A DNA stretch of 6,125 nt. It comes from Deltaproteobacteria bacterium. GTDB taxonomy: Bacteria; Desulfobacterota; GWC2-55-46. Below are positions 1-6,125 of this stretch, piece by piece. Under the pieces are notes generated by a model. That model saw nothing but the letters and a program-made list of their open reading frames with translations. It ran no database searches and was not told where the DNA came from. The stretch is taken from assembly GCA_030646655.1 (NCBI GenBank), contig JAUSLB010000095.1, positions 1 to 6,125 of the forward strand, given 5' to 3'. The translations under genes and the position numbers were made by a program. Every line of letters starts with the position of its first letter. The first letter of the stretch is position 1.

Positions 1-2435
1 CGCTCACCTCAAGGGATAAAGACAGGCAGATCCCGATGTGCGGCGTGCCTTATCACGCCGCCTCCTCCTATATCGCCAAGCTCGTAAAGCAGGGGCATAA
101 GGTCGCGGTGTGCGAGCAGGTGACTGACCCTGACGGGTCCAAGGTGATAGTCGGGAGGGCCGTAGTAAAGGTCATTACTCCGGGGGTTGCGCTTGAGGAC
201 GAGATACTCGACCCTAAGGCCAATAACTTCATAGCCGCGGCCTCCGTCAATTTGAAGCGGTGCGGGTTCTCCTACATGGATGTATCGACCGGGGAGTTCA
301 GGATGGCCGAGTTCGAAGGGGTATCCGCATTGCACGACGAGATAAAGAGGATAAGGCCGCAGGAGCTTTTAGTGGAAGAGGGCTTGAACGCCTCCTTCGC
401 GTTCCACGGCTCGCCGGTAAAAAAAATTACGGGATTAAGCAGATACGATTTTGATTACCGCTCCGCTCTCGATCGGCTCAATTCCCATTTCGGGGTAGCC
501 TCTCTCGACGGCTTCGGGTGCAAGGGCCTTACAGAGGGCGTAAGGGCCGCAGGGGCGCTCTTCCAGTATGTAAAAGACACGCAAAATGGCGGGCTCAATC
601 ATGTGAAGAGGTGTTTCCCTTATTCGGCCGGCGATTATTTGATTCTCGATGCTTCCACAAGAAAGAACCTCGAGATAATCGAGAACACATCCGGCGGCAA
701 GGACGGGACGCTCCTTGAGCTCCTCGATAAGACAAAGACCGCTATGGGAGGGAGGCGCCTGAAATCATGGCTCCTCTTCCCTTTAAAGGATATTTCCCGG
801 ATCAGGGAGCGGCAGGAGGCGATAGAGGACCTCTTGGCCGAGCGCGGGGCGAGGGCATCGCTTCAGGAGCTGTTAAGCGATATCTTTGACCTCGAGAGGC
901 TTACTGTAAAGGTCTTTCTCAACGCCGCTAACCCAAGAGACATCGTATCCTTAAAAATCTCTCTTCAGAAGATACCTGCCGTAAAAGAGGCGTTAGGGCA
1001 GTTTAGCTCAAGGCTCCTTAGATCGCTATTTTCATCGATTGACGAGGTCCCGGAGGCCGTAAGGATAATAGAGGGATCCATCGTGGATACCCCGCCTGTC
1101 ACGATACGCGACGGCGGGGTGATAAGGAAGGGCTTCAATAAGGCCCTCGATGAGCTTAGGGAGATAGGCTCGGGCGGAAAGGACTGGATCGCGAGGCTCG
1201 AGGCGTCTGAGCGCTCGCGCACAGGCATAAATTCTCTGAAGGTAAGCTACAACAGGGTCTTCGGCTATTATATAGAAGTTACAAGGACGAACCTCGCCAA
1301 TGTCCCGCCCGATTACATAAGGAAGCAGACGCTCGTCAACGCCGAGCGCTTCATAACGCCTGAGTTGAAGGAGTGGGAGGAGAAGATACTTACGGCCGAG
1401 GAAAGGTCAAAAGAGCTTGAGGCGTCTGTCTTCGCAGGGATACTCGATCAAGTCTCAGGATACGCCCAGAGGATACAGAGGACGGCCGAAGCCGTCTCTA
1501 CCCTCGATTCATTGCTCTGTCTCGCTCAGACAGCCGGGGAGCGCGATTATGTAAGGCCGTCGGTAGTTGAAGATGATATTATTGAGATAGAGGCCGGAAG
1601 GCACCCCGTGGTTGAGGTAAAATCGCGGGAGGGCTTTACAGCGAACGACTTAAGGCTCGGCCCGGCTGAAAGGATAATAATACTGACAGGCCCGAACATG
1701 GCGGGCAAATCGACCTATTTAAGGCAGAACGCATTAATAGTCCTTCTGTCCCATATCGGCTCATTCGTCCCTGCTTTAAAGGCAACGATAGGTATTGTCG
1801 ACAGGATATTCACGAGGATCGGGGCATCGGACGATCTGGCACTCGGCCAGTCAACCTTTATGGTAGAGATGAACGAGACGGCGAACATCCTAAACAACGC
1901 AACCGGCAGGAGCCTTGTAATACTCGATGAGATAGGTAGGGGCACCTCGACATTCGACGGGTTAAGCATAGCCTGGGCCGTAATCGAGCACATGCACGAC
2001 AACGCCTCGCTCAGGGCCAAGACATTGTTCGCGACCCATTACCACGAGCTCACGGAGCTGTCCTTGACAAAGGAAATGGTCAAAAATTATAATATGGCTG
2101 TAAAGGAGTGGAGCGATAAGATCATCTTTCTGAGGAAGGTCGTGCCGGGCGGAAGCTCGAGGAGCTACGGGATTCAGGTCGCCCGGCTCTCCGGCATGCC
2201 TGAGGCGATAATCGCGCGGGCAAAGGAGATACTTAAAAACTTGGAGACGGGCGAGCTCAATGACGCAGGCATGCCGAGGATAGCGGCAAAGAGGGACCTT
2301 GACCCCGGGCAGATGAGCCTCCTCGGGGAGAAAGATATGCTGCGCGAGGAGTTGAAGAGGCTCGACATCGACCGGTTGACGCCGATAGAGGCTTTAAACG
2401 CTTTGCACAAGATGAAAGAGATGCTGGAGAACTGA
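1..2435 (+). CDS. mutS: DNA mismatch repair ATPase MutS (5' partial)
   Basis: MutS binds mismatched or looped DNA as a dimer and, with ATP, recruits MutL. The reading frame is open from base 3, giving LTSRDKDRQIPMCGVPYHA, so the ATG at 36 is internal and the true start lies off the left edge. About 810 residues are visible; by comparison with family members of roughly 850-880 residues, some 45-65 are missing, including the mismatch-wedging Phe-x-Glu motif. Visible in order: end of domain I, connector domain (GFSYMDVSTGEF from 264), lever core (DYLILDASTRKNLEII from 633), clamp (TGINSLKVSYNRVFGYYIEV from 1221), Walker A GPNMAGKST (1689-1715), GQSTFMVEM (from 1845), Walker B LVILDE (1914-1931), H-loop FATHYHEL (2028-2051), and a C-terminal dimerisation helix pair ending LTPIEALNALHKMKEMLEN. 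All ATPase motifs are intact and there is no frameshift. The mismatch-type N-terminal domain and clamp rule out MutS2. Confidence 0.97.
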   Translation, partial: LTSRDKDRQIPMCGVPYHAASSYIAKLVKQGHKVAVCEQVTDPDGSKVIVGRAVVKVITPGVALEDEILDPKANNFIAAASVNLKRCGFSYMDVSTGEFRMAEFEGVSALHDEIKRIRPQELLVEEGLNASFAFHGSPVKKITGLSRYDFDYRSALDRLNSHFGVASLDGFGCKGLTEGVRAAGALFQYVKDTQNGGLNHVKRCFPYSAGDYLILDASTRKNLEIIENTSGGKDGTLLELLDKTKTAMGGRRLKSWLLFPLKDISRIRERQEAIEDLLAERGARASLQELLSDIFDLERLTVKVFLNAANPRDIVSLKISLQKIPAVKEALGQFSSRLLRSLFSSIDEVPEAVRIIEGSIVDTPPVTIRDGGVIRKGFNKALDELREIGSGGKDWIARLEASERSRTGINSLKVSYNRVFGYYIEVTRTNLANVPPDYIRKQTLVNAERFITPELKEWEEKILTAEERSKELEASVFAGILDQVSGYAQRIQRTAEAVSTLDSLLCLAQTAGERDYVRPSVVEDDIIEIEAGRHPVVEVKSREGFTANDLRLGPAERIIILTGPNMAGKSTYLRQNALIVLLSHIGSFVPALKATIGIVDRIFTRIGASDDLALGQSTFMVEMNETANILNNATGRSLVILDEIGRGTSTFDGLSIAWAVIEHMHDNASLRAKTLFATHYHELTELSLTKEMVKNYNMAVKEWSDKIIFLRKVVPGGSSRSYGIQVARLSGMPEAIIARAKEILKNLETGELNDAGMPRIAAKRDLDPGQMSLLGEKDMLREELKRLDIDRLTPIEALNALHKMKEMLEN
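2426..2429 (+). promoter_or_regulatory. Ribosome binding site of the amidase gene
   Basis: GGAG lies inside the last codons of mutS, 5 nt before the ATG at 2435. It supports that start over the in-frame ATG at 2516. Start and mutS stop share one base (TGATG), so ribosomes finishing mutS can reinitiate directly. Confidence 0.7.
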
Positions 2436-3652
2436 TGCGGTATCTTTTGAATATAAGGCTGCTATGCCTTCTCCTCGTCCCTTCCTTTCTTATTTCATTT
2501 TTCCCCGGCAGCTCCATGTCTGAGACTAAGGCCGCCGTATCAGGGATAAAGCACTGGTCCAACCCGAACTATACGAGGGTTGTCATCGAGGTTGACAAAA
2601 AGGCCGAATTCGCCCACAGGCTTTTAAAGCAGGACCCGGCGATAAAGATGGAGTGGAGGCGGCTCTATATCGACATAAAGGGGGCACGGCTGGCTGGAGA
2701 GCTTAGAAAGCCGATACCCATTAACGACGGCCTCCTTAAGGTAGCCCGCGCCGGGCAGTACGACAACGACACTGTAAGGGTAGTCCTCGATATCGAATCC
2801 ATAGAGGACTATAAGATATTCCCCTTAAGCGAACCCTTCAGGATCGTCATCGATGTGACCGGGAAGGGGTTGAAGCCCGAAGAGGCCCAGGAGGAGGCTC
2901 AGAAGGAAGGGCCTAAAAAGGCCGAAGCCAGGAAAATGAGAGAGGACCTGACCCTCACCCAGCAGCTCGGCCTTAAGGTAAAGAGGATCGTAATAGACCC
3001 GGGACACGGCGGCAAGGACCCGGGGGCGATCGGCAGAGGCGGGCTTAAGGAGAAGGACGTCACGCTTAGGCTCTCCAGGATGCTCCGGGAAAAGCTTGCC
3101 AATGATGACGGCCCGAAGGTAATAATGACGAGGGACGCCGACGTATTTATCCCGCTGGAGGAGAGGACAGCGATTGCTAATAAGTATGACGCCGACCTCT
3201 TCATCTCCATACACATAAACGCGAGCCCAAGGAGGGCCGCCTCAGGCATAGAGACCTATATTTTGAATATCTCGAACGACGAGGAGTCAAAGCGCTTAGC
3301 CGCGCGCGAGAACGCCACATCCACCCGGTCCGTAAGCGACCTTGAGTTCATATTGAACGACCTCATAAGGACTGCCAAGACCAACGACTCGATACGGCTT
3401 GCCACTTCAGTCCACGAGAGGCTTGTAAAAAGCCTCAAGGAGAGCTACAGGGATGTAAAGAGCAACGGGGTCAAGGGCGCGCCCTTCTATGTGCTCGTGG
3501 GCACCAAGATGCCGAGCATACTCGTTGAGGTCTCATATATCAGCAACCCCGCTGAAGAGAAGAGGCTTCAGGAAGAGAAATACCTCCGGGAGGTAATAGA
3601 GGGCATAAGTACCGGGCTTATGCGCTACATAAACGGCCCGGGCTCCGTATAG
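2435..3652 (+). CDS. Periplasmic N-acetylmuramoyl-L-alanine amidase, AMIN + Amidase_3 (AmiC-like)
   Basis: This zinc enzyme cuts the amide bond between N-acetylmuramic acid and L-alanine in peptidoglycan; relatives split septal wall during cell division. The 405-residue protein starts with a Sec-type signal (MRYLLNIR, then a hydrophobic stretch to about residue 23). An AMIN domain follows (about 36-143, ending FRIVIDVTG), which in known amidases directs the enzyme to the septum or binds peptidoglycan. Residues 144-183 form a charged E/K/A-rich linker. The Amidase_3 domain (about 185-402) has the expected zinc and catalytic residues: H191 (DPGHGG), E206 (LKEKDV), H260 (SIHINA) and E365 (LVEVSYISNP). 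The length is typical of AmiC-like enzymes. The segment at about 290-323 sits where AmiB/AmiC carry an autoinhibitory helix, so activation by a LytM partner is possible but inferred. It is coupled to mutS by a one-base overlap. AmiA, AmiB or AmiC orthology cannot be fixed from sequence alone, so no symbol is given. Confidence 0.95.
   Translation: MRYLLNIRLLCLLLVPSFLISFFPGSSMSETKAAVSGIKHWSNPNYTRVVIEVDKKAEFAHRLLKQDPAIKMEWRRLYIDIKGARLAGELRKPIPINDGLLKVARAGQYDNDTVRVVLDIESIEDYKIFPLSEPFRIVIDVTGKGLKPEEAQEEAQKEGPKKAEARKMREDLTLTQQLGLKVKRIVIDPGHGGKDPGAIGRGGLKEKDVTLRLSRMLREKLANDDGPKVIMTRDADVFIPLEERTAIANKYDADLFISIHINASPRRAASGIETYILNISNDEESKRLAARENATSTRSVSDLEFILNDLIRTAKTNDSIRLATSVHERLVKSLKESYRDVKSNGVKGAPFYVLVGTKMPSILVEVSYISNPAEEKRLQEEKYLREVIEGISTGLMRYINGPGSV
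3649..3652. repeat. Left ATAG flank, candidate target-site duplication
   Basis: ATAG directly precedes the element and includes the TAG stop codon of the amidase. The same four bases follow the right end at 3805-3808. Four bases can match by chance, and ATAG could also belong to the repeat consensus; the symmetric position relative to both inverted repeats favours a duplication. Confidence 0.4.
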
Positions 3653-3667
3653 CACTCTGTTGAAAAA
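3653..3667 (+). repeat. Left terminal inverted repeat
   Basis: CACTCTGTTGAAAAA pairs with the reverse complement of 3790-3804 (CAGGGTGTTGAAAAA) at 12 of 15 positions. The inner 10 bases are identical and the mismatches are at positions 3-5. Confidence 0.65.
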
Positions 3668-3670
3668 CAG
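3657..3670 (+). repeat. Hairpin 1: CTGTT-GAAA-AACAG
   Basis: A 5-bp stem closes a GAAA loop, which is a GNRA-type tetraloop if transcribed. It overlaps the left terminal repeat, so it would compete with long-range pairing to the right end. The stem is short and could be chance. Confidence 0.4.
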
Positions 3671-3679
3671 CCTGCTATG

Positions 3680-3699
3680 GCAATCCACGGATGGATTGC
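3680..3699 (+). repeat. Hairpin 2: GCAATCCA-CGGA-TGGATTGC
   Basis: A perfect 8-bp inverted repeat encloses a 4-nt loop. It can be extended outward by a G-T wobble (3679/3700) and a T-A pair (3678/3701). Confidence 0.75.
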
Positions 3700-3700
3700 T

Positions 3701-3731
3701 AAATTGCGAGACTAAAAAAGCCGAGCAATTT
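3701..3731 (+). repeat. Hairpin 3: AAATTGC ... GCAATTT
   Basis: A perfect 7-bp inverted repeat (3701-3707 with 3725-3731) encloses a 17-nt purine-rich loop that contains an A6 run. It starts directly after hairpin 2. Confidence 0.6.
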
Positions 3732-3735
3732 GTAA

Positions 3736-3764
3736 GGTTTGGACGGAGGCAGTCCGGCCAAATC
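3736..3764 (+). repeat. Hairpin 4: 12-position imperfect stem
   Basis: Bases 3736-3747 pair with 3753-3764 around a 5-nt loop (GGCAG). There is one A/G mismatch (3743/3757) and one G-T wobble (3737/3763). The core reads TTTGGACGGA and TCCGGCCAAA. Confidence 0.65.
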
Positions 3765-3767
3765 GTG

Positions 3768-3798
3768 GTTGAAAAAGTCCAGGACGGGCTTTTTCAAC
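3768..3798 (+). repeat. Hairpin 5: right-end 13-bp stem, possible weak terminator
   Basis: GTTGAAAAAGTCC (3768-3780) pairs with GGGCTTTTTCAAC (3786-3798) around an AGGAC loop, with one T-G wobble. This is the strongest stem in the gap. The A5 and T5 runs in its arms resemble a bidirectional terminator, but the GC part is only about 4 bp and no T tract follows the full stem (next bases ACCCTG). Efficient termination is therefore doubtful. GTTGAAAAA here is a second direct copy of the left terminal repeat core. Confidence 0.7.
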
Positions 3799-3804
3799 AC
3801 CCTG
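3790..3804 (-). repeat. Right terminal inverted repeat
   Basis: TTTTTCAACACCCTG is the inverted partner of 3653-3667. Its TTTTTCAAC part also forms the 3' arm of hairpin 5, so two alternative pairings exist for the same bases. Confidence 0.65.
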
Positions 3805-3808
3805 ATAG
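3805..3808. repeat. Right ATAG flank, candidate target-site duplication
   Basis: This is the partner of the ATAG at 3649-3652 and immediately follows the element's terminal TG. Joining the two copies reconstructs a short amidase-glnD junction. Confidence 0.4.
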
Positions 3809-3809
3809 G
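3807..3809 (+). promoter_or_regulatory. Weak ribosome binding site of glnD
   Basis: AGG, 7 nt before the ATG at 3817, is the only Shine-Dalgarno-like match; GGAGG is absent. It is formed by the last two bases of the right ATAG flank and the following G. A weak site fits a gene once read by ribosomes leaving the amidase stop codon. Confidence 0.35.
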
Positions 3810-3816
3810 CGACTCC

Positions 3817-6125
3817 ATGCATAACCTTATCCTTGAATCGTTACGCAGCAATCCCTCCAAAGCCGCGGAGGTGATAAAGGATTATCTTTCCCGGGGCGAG
3901 GAGGAGCTTAGGAAAAGGCATATCGCCGGGGACGCAGGCTCCAATGTATGCAGGTCATACACCCATCTCGTCGACGATATCCTGAGGGGCCTCTTTGCCT
4001 TCAAATCGGAAGAGCTGAGCTCCTCCGAGCCGACGGCGCTCGTGGCGATCGGAGGCTACGGCAGGGGAGAATTGAACCTCCGGTCTGATATCGATCTCAT
4101 GCTCCTCCACAAAAAGCGGATAACAAAGTCGGTCGAGGAGCTGACCCAGCAGATGCTCTATGTCTTGTGGGATACGGGCCTCGACATGGGGTTCAGCATC
4201 CGCTCGGCGCCGGAGTGCATTACGCTTGCGAAGGATGACTTAAAGACGATGACCTCGGTGCTGGATCTCCGCTTCATACTCGGGGATAAGGAGCTTTTCG
4301 AGACTCTGCGCTCAAGCGTGAGGAAGAACCTCTTTAACAGGCACAGGACAGAGGCTTTCATAAAGGACAAGATCGAGGAGACGCGCAGCCGCCACGCAAA
4401 GTACGGGGGCTCTGTCTATATACTCGAGCCCAACGTTAAAGAAGGGGAGGGCGGGCTCAGGGACCTGCACACCGCGATGTGGGTGGTAAAGGCCAAGAAC
4501 GGGAAGGCCGTTGAGCCGTTCTCGCTCGGGCTCATCTCAGAGCACGACAAGGCCGACCTCGAGGTTTCGCTCGATTTCCTCCTTTGGGTGAGGAACGAGC
4601 TCCATTTCCACAGCGGGAGGAAGACCGACCAGCTTACGTTCGACCATCAGGAAAGGATAGCGGGGCTTCTGGGGCTGGAGAATACAGAGAAGTCCTTGGC
4701 CGTAGAGTCCTTCATGCAGAAGTACTACAGGCACGCAACCGACATAAACCGGTGCTCTAACCTGATACTCCAAAGGAGCATCCAGAGGGACCAGAAGAAG
4801 GTCTTTTTCTGGCCGAGGAAGAAGGTAAGGATAGACAGGAACTATTCGATAGCCGGCGGCGCGCTTACGCTGAACAGCCACGGCGCCCTTTCTGAGGACC
4901 CTTCCATCGCGGTAAAGGCCTTTGAGTATTCTCAGGCCTTTGACGTGGAGATAAGCCAGCCGACAAAGGACAGGATATTAAATTACCTTGAAACGGCCCG
5001 AGACGAGCTCAGGGGCTCAAAGGCCGCGTCCGAGTCGTTCCTTAAGATACTCAAGGGCAAGAATGTGTTCAAGACGCTCGTTGAGATGCACAGGCTTAAG
5101 TTCTTGGAGAAATACATCCCCGAGTTCGGCGAGATAACATGCAGGGTCCAGCACGACCTCTATCATGTCTATACGGTTGACGCGCACACTCTGTTCGCCG
5201 TGCGGGAGCTTGAGAGGCTGAGGGGCGATTACAAGTCGGATTTCTCGCTCCTGTCGAACATATTCGAGGAGATCCCGAACCCGGAGATCCTGATGCTCGC
5301 CGTGCTCTTCCACGACATAGGCAAGGCGCACGGCAAGGGACACGCGGAGAAGGGGGGCCACATTGTGCCTGAGATATGCAGGAGGCTTAATCTGTCTGAG
5401 GACGACTCAAACCTTGTAAGGTTCCTTGTTAAAAGCCACCTCATACTGGCTGATACGGCCCAGTACAGGGACCTGCACGATGAAAAGCTCGTAATAGAGT
5501 TCGCCCGGAAGATCGGCGATATAGAGAGGCTCAACCTATTGTACCTCCTCACGTTCGCGGATGTGCGGGCCGTGGGCCCCGAGGTCTGGAACCAGTGGAA
5601 GGGCGCGCTATTTCAGGAGCTTTATTTTAAGGCCCTGACGGTGCTTGAGCGCGGGAGCTTCGAGGCGGAAGAGGCCTCCGCAAAGCTTGAAAGGATAAGG
5701 GAGAGGGTCATAGAGATACTAAGGCCGGACGGTGTGGATAAGCTTTCGGTCGACGACTTTTTCCAGTTATTGCCCCACAAGTATTTCCTTTCGACCAGCC
5801 CGGATTCGATCGCCGAGCATATAAAGATGTTAAGGGAGTTCAGCGGCAAGCCTTATCTGATGACCGTCAGGCAGGACGCGTCAAGGGAGTACACCGAGTT
5901 AGTCATATGCACCCACGACGTCCACGGGCTCTTCTCGATGATAACGGGCGTCATGGCCGCAAACGCGGTAAATATCCTCGGGGCGCAGATAAACACTTTA
6001 AAAAACGGCATCGTCCTCGATATACTTCAGGTAAACAGCGCCATAGGCGAGCTTATAACGGATGAGGGGAGATTAAAGAAGATCGAAGGCGACCTGTCCG
6101 ACGTCGTAACGGGCAGGGTAGGGGT
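3817..6125 (+). CDS. glnD: Bifunctional [protein-PII] uridylyltransferase / uridylyl-removing enzyme (3' partial)
   Basis: GlnD senses glutamine: when it is scarce the enzyme adds UMP to PII proteins (GlnB/GlnK), and when it is plentiful it removes UMP, setting glutamine synthetase activity and nitrogen gene expression in the cytoplasm. 769 codons are visible. The nucleotidyltransferase site is GGYGRGEL (79-86) with SDIDL giving D91 and D93. A conserved linker motif EPNVKEGEGGLRDLHT follows (204-219). The HD hydrolase domain runs from about 446 to 590, with YHVYTVDAHT (449-458), LFHDIGK (H499, D500) and FADVRAV (D582). The first ACT domain starts at about 692 (YTELVICTHDVHGLFSMI). The second ACT domain and stop lie beyond the right edge; about 80-130 residues are missing if the family length holds. 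Both catalytic sites are intact. ATG 3817 is the first ATG in frame; the frame is open back to a TAA at 3733, but that stretch is the hairpin element. Confidence 0.97.
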   Translation, partial: MHNLILESLRSNPSKAAEVIKDYLSRGEEELRKRHIAGDAGSNVCRSYTHLVDDILRGLFAFKSEELSSSEPTALVAIGGYGRGELNLRSDIDLMLLHKKRITKSVEELTQQMLYVLWDTGLDMGFSIRSAPECITLAKDDLKTMTSVLDLRFILGDKELFETLRSSVRKNLFNRHRTEAFIKDKIEETRSRHAKYGGSVYILEPNVKEGEGGLRDLHTAMWVVKAKNGKAVEPFSLGLISEHDKADLEVSLDFLLWVRNELHFHSGRKTDQLTFDHQERIAGLLGLENTEKSLAVESFMQKYYRHATDINRCSNLILQRSIQRDQKKVFFWPRKKVRIDRNYSIAGGALTLNSHGALSEDPSIAVKAFEYSQAFDVEISQPTKDRILNYLETARDELRGSKAASESFLKILKGKNVFKTLVEMHRLKFLEKYIPEFGEITCRVQHDLYHVYTVDAHTLFAVRELERLRGDYKSDFSLLSNIFEEIPNPEILMLAVLFHDIGKAHGKGHAEKGGHIVPEICRRLNLSEDDSNLVRFLVKSHLILADTAQYRDLHDEKLVIEFARKIGDIERLNLLYLLTFADVRAVGPEVWNQWKGALFQELYFKALTVLERGSFEAEEASAKLERIRERVIEILRPDGVDKLSVDDFFQLLPHKYFLSTSPDSIAEHIKMLREFSGKPYLMTVRQDASREYTELVICTHDVHGLFSMITGVMAANAVNILGAQINTLKNGIVLDILQVNSAIGELITDEGRLKKIEGDLSDVVTGRVG

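Larger units (their letters stand above)
3653..3804. mobile_element. Putative 152-bp MITE-like hairpin-rich element
   Basis: This fills the gap between the amidase and glnD. It begins with CA and ends with TG, carries 15-bp imperfect terminal inverted repeats (12 of 15 match), and is flanked on both sides by ATAG (3649-3652 and 3805-3808). By hand count it is 48% GC. It holds about five successive inverted repeats and no credible coding frame of its own. No transposase is present, so it would depend on one supplied in trans. Deleting it with one ATAG leaves the amidase stop 8 nt before the glnD ATG, in keeping with the tight spacing upstream. From memory, TTGAAAAA/TTTTTCAA-ended intergenic repeats are common in Desulfobacterota and related genomes. 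An alternative is a REP-like RNA or terminator element that never transposed; copy number in the genome would decide. Confidence 0.6.

Noticed and set aside
36..38. ATG at 36 as the mutS start codon
   Set aside because: The frame is open to the window edge and the preceding residues (LTSRDKDRQIP) match MutS domain I just before the MCGVPYH motif, so this Met is internal.
1715..2020. Minus-strand open frames of 60-129 codons inside mutS, the amidase and glnD
   Set aside because: They lie opposite well-supported genes, have no recognisable domains and show compositions expected from mirrored codon bias.
2435..2510. Lipoprotein signal (Cys at residue 11 of the amidase)
   Set aside because: The cysteine is too close to the N-terminus and lies within the hydrophobic core (RLLCLLL) with no Ala/Gly lipobox before it; an ordinary Sec signal fits better.
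3658..3799. CRISPR array or tRNA gene in the intergenic gap
   Set aside because: There are no regularly spaced direct repeats, only inverted ones, and no cloverleaf with a T-loop GTTCRA motif or CCA-type acceptor arrangement.
3768..3800. Strong rho-independent terminator after the amidase
   Set aside because: The 13-bp stem is AU-rich at its base, its T run lies inside the stem and no T tract follows. It also matches the inverted-repeat end of the element, so it is recorded as a hairpin with only possible terminator activity.
3736..3816. N-terminal extension of glnD through the hairpin element (TTG 3739, TTG 3769 or CTG 3802)
   Set aside because: The frame is open, but the sequence is the repeat element, the starts are non-ATG and lack a ribosome site, and ATG 3817 gives a normal distance to the catalytic motif.

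Overview
The window carries three plus-strand genes in a row: the 3' part of mutS (cut by the left edge), a complete periplasmic N-acetylmuramoyl-L-alanine amidase of the AMIN/Amidase_3 (AmiC-like) type, and most of glnD, the PII uridylyltransferase (cut by the right edge). The amidase with an export signal implies a Gram-negative cell envelope. Moderately GC-rich DNA, heavy use of AGG (Arg) and ATA (Ile) codons, the MCGVPYH form of the MutS motif and the gene order suggest a Desulfobacterota (former Deltaproteobacteria) or Nitrospirota-like bacterium, possibly from a metagenome. That assignment is an inference from style, not from a marker gene.

Layout: 1-2435 mutS (5' partial); 2435-3652 amidase, whose ATG overlaps the mutS stop by one base (TGATG), so the pair is translationally coupled; 3653-3816 the only intergenic gap (164 bp); 3817-6125 glnD (3' partial, second ACT domain outside the window). 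No promoter, tRNA, rRNA, CRISPR array or transposase gene is visible. The long minus-strand open frames are shadows of the three genes.

The gap is the unusual part. It is almost filled by a 152-bp non-coding element (3653-3804) with imperfect 15-bp terminal inverted repeats (CA...TG ends, shared core TGTTGAAAAA/TTTTTCAACA), flanked on both sides by ATAG and folding into about five consecutive hairpins. Removing the element and one ATAG copy joins the amidase stop codon to glnD with only 8 nt between them. This fits a small non-autonomous mobile element (MITE-like) that landed on the stop codon of a compact mutS-amidase-glnD operon.

Functionally the genes do not form one pathway: mismatch repair, septal or cell-wall peptidoglycan cleavage and nitrogen-status signalling. 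They look like a housekeeping operon kept by gene order. I see no new enzymatic or defence system here; the best candidate for something undescribed is the hairpin-rich element and its effect on glnD expression.
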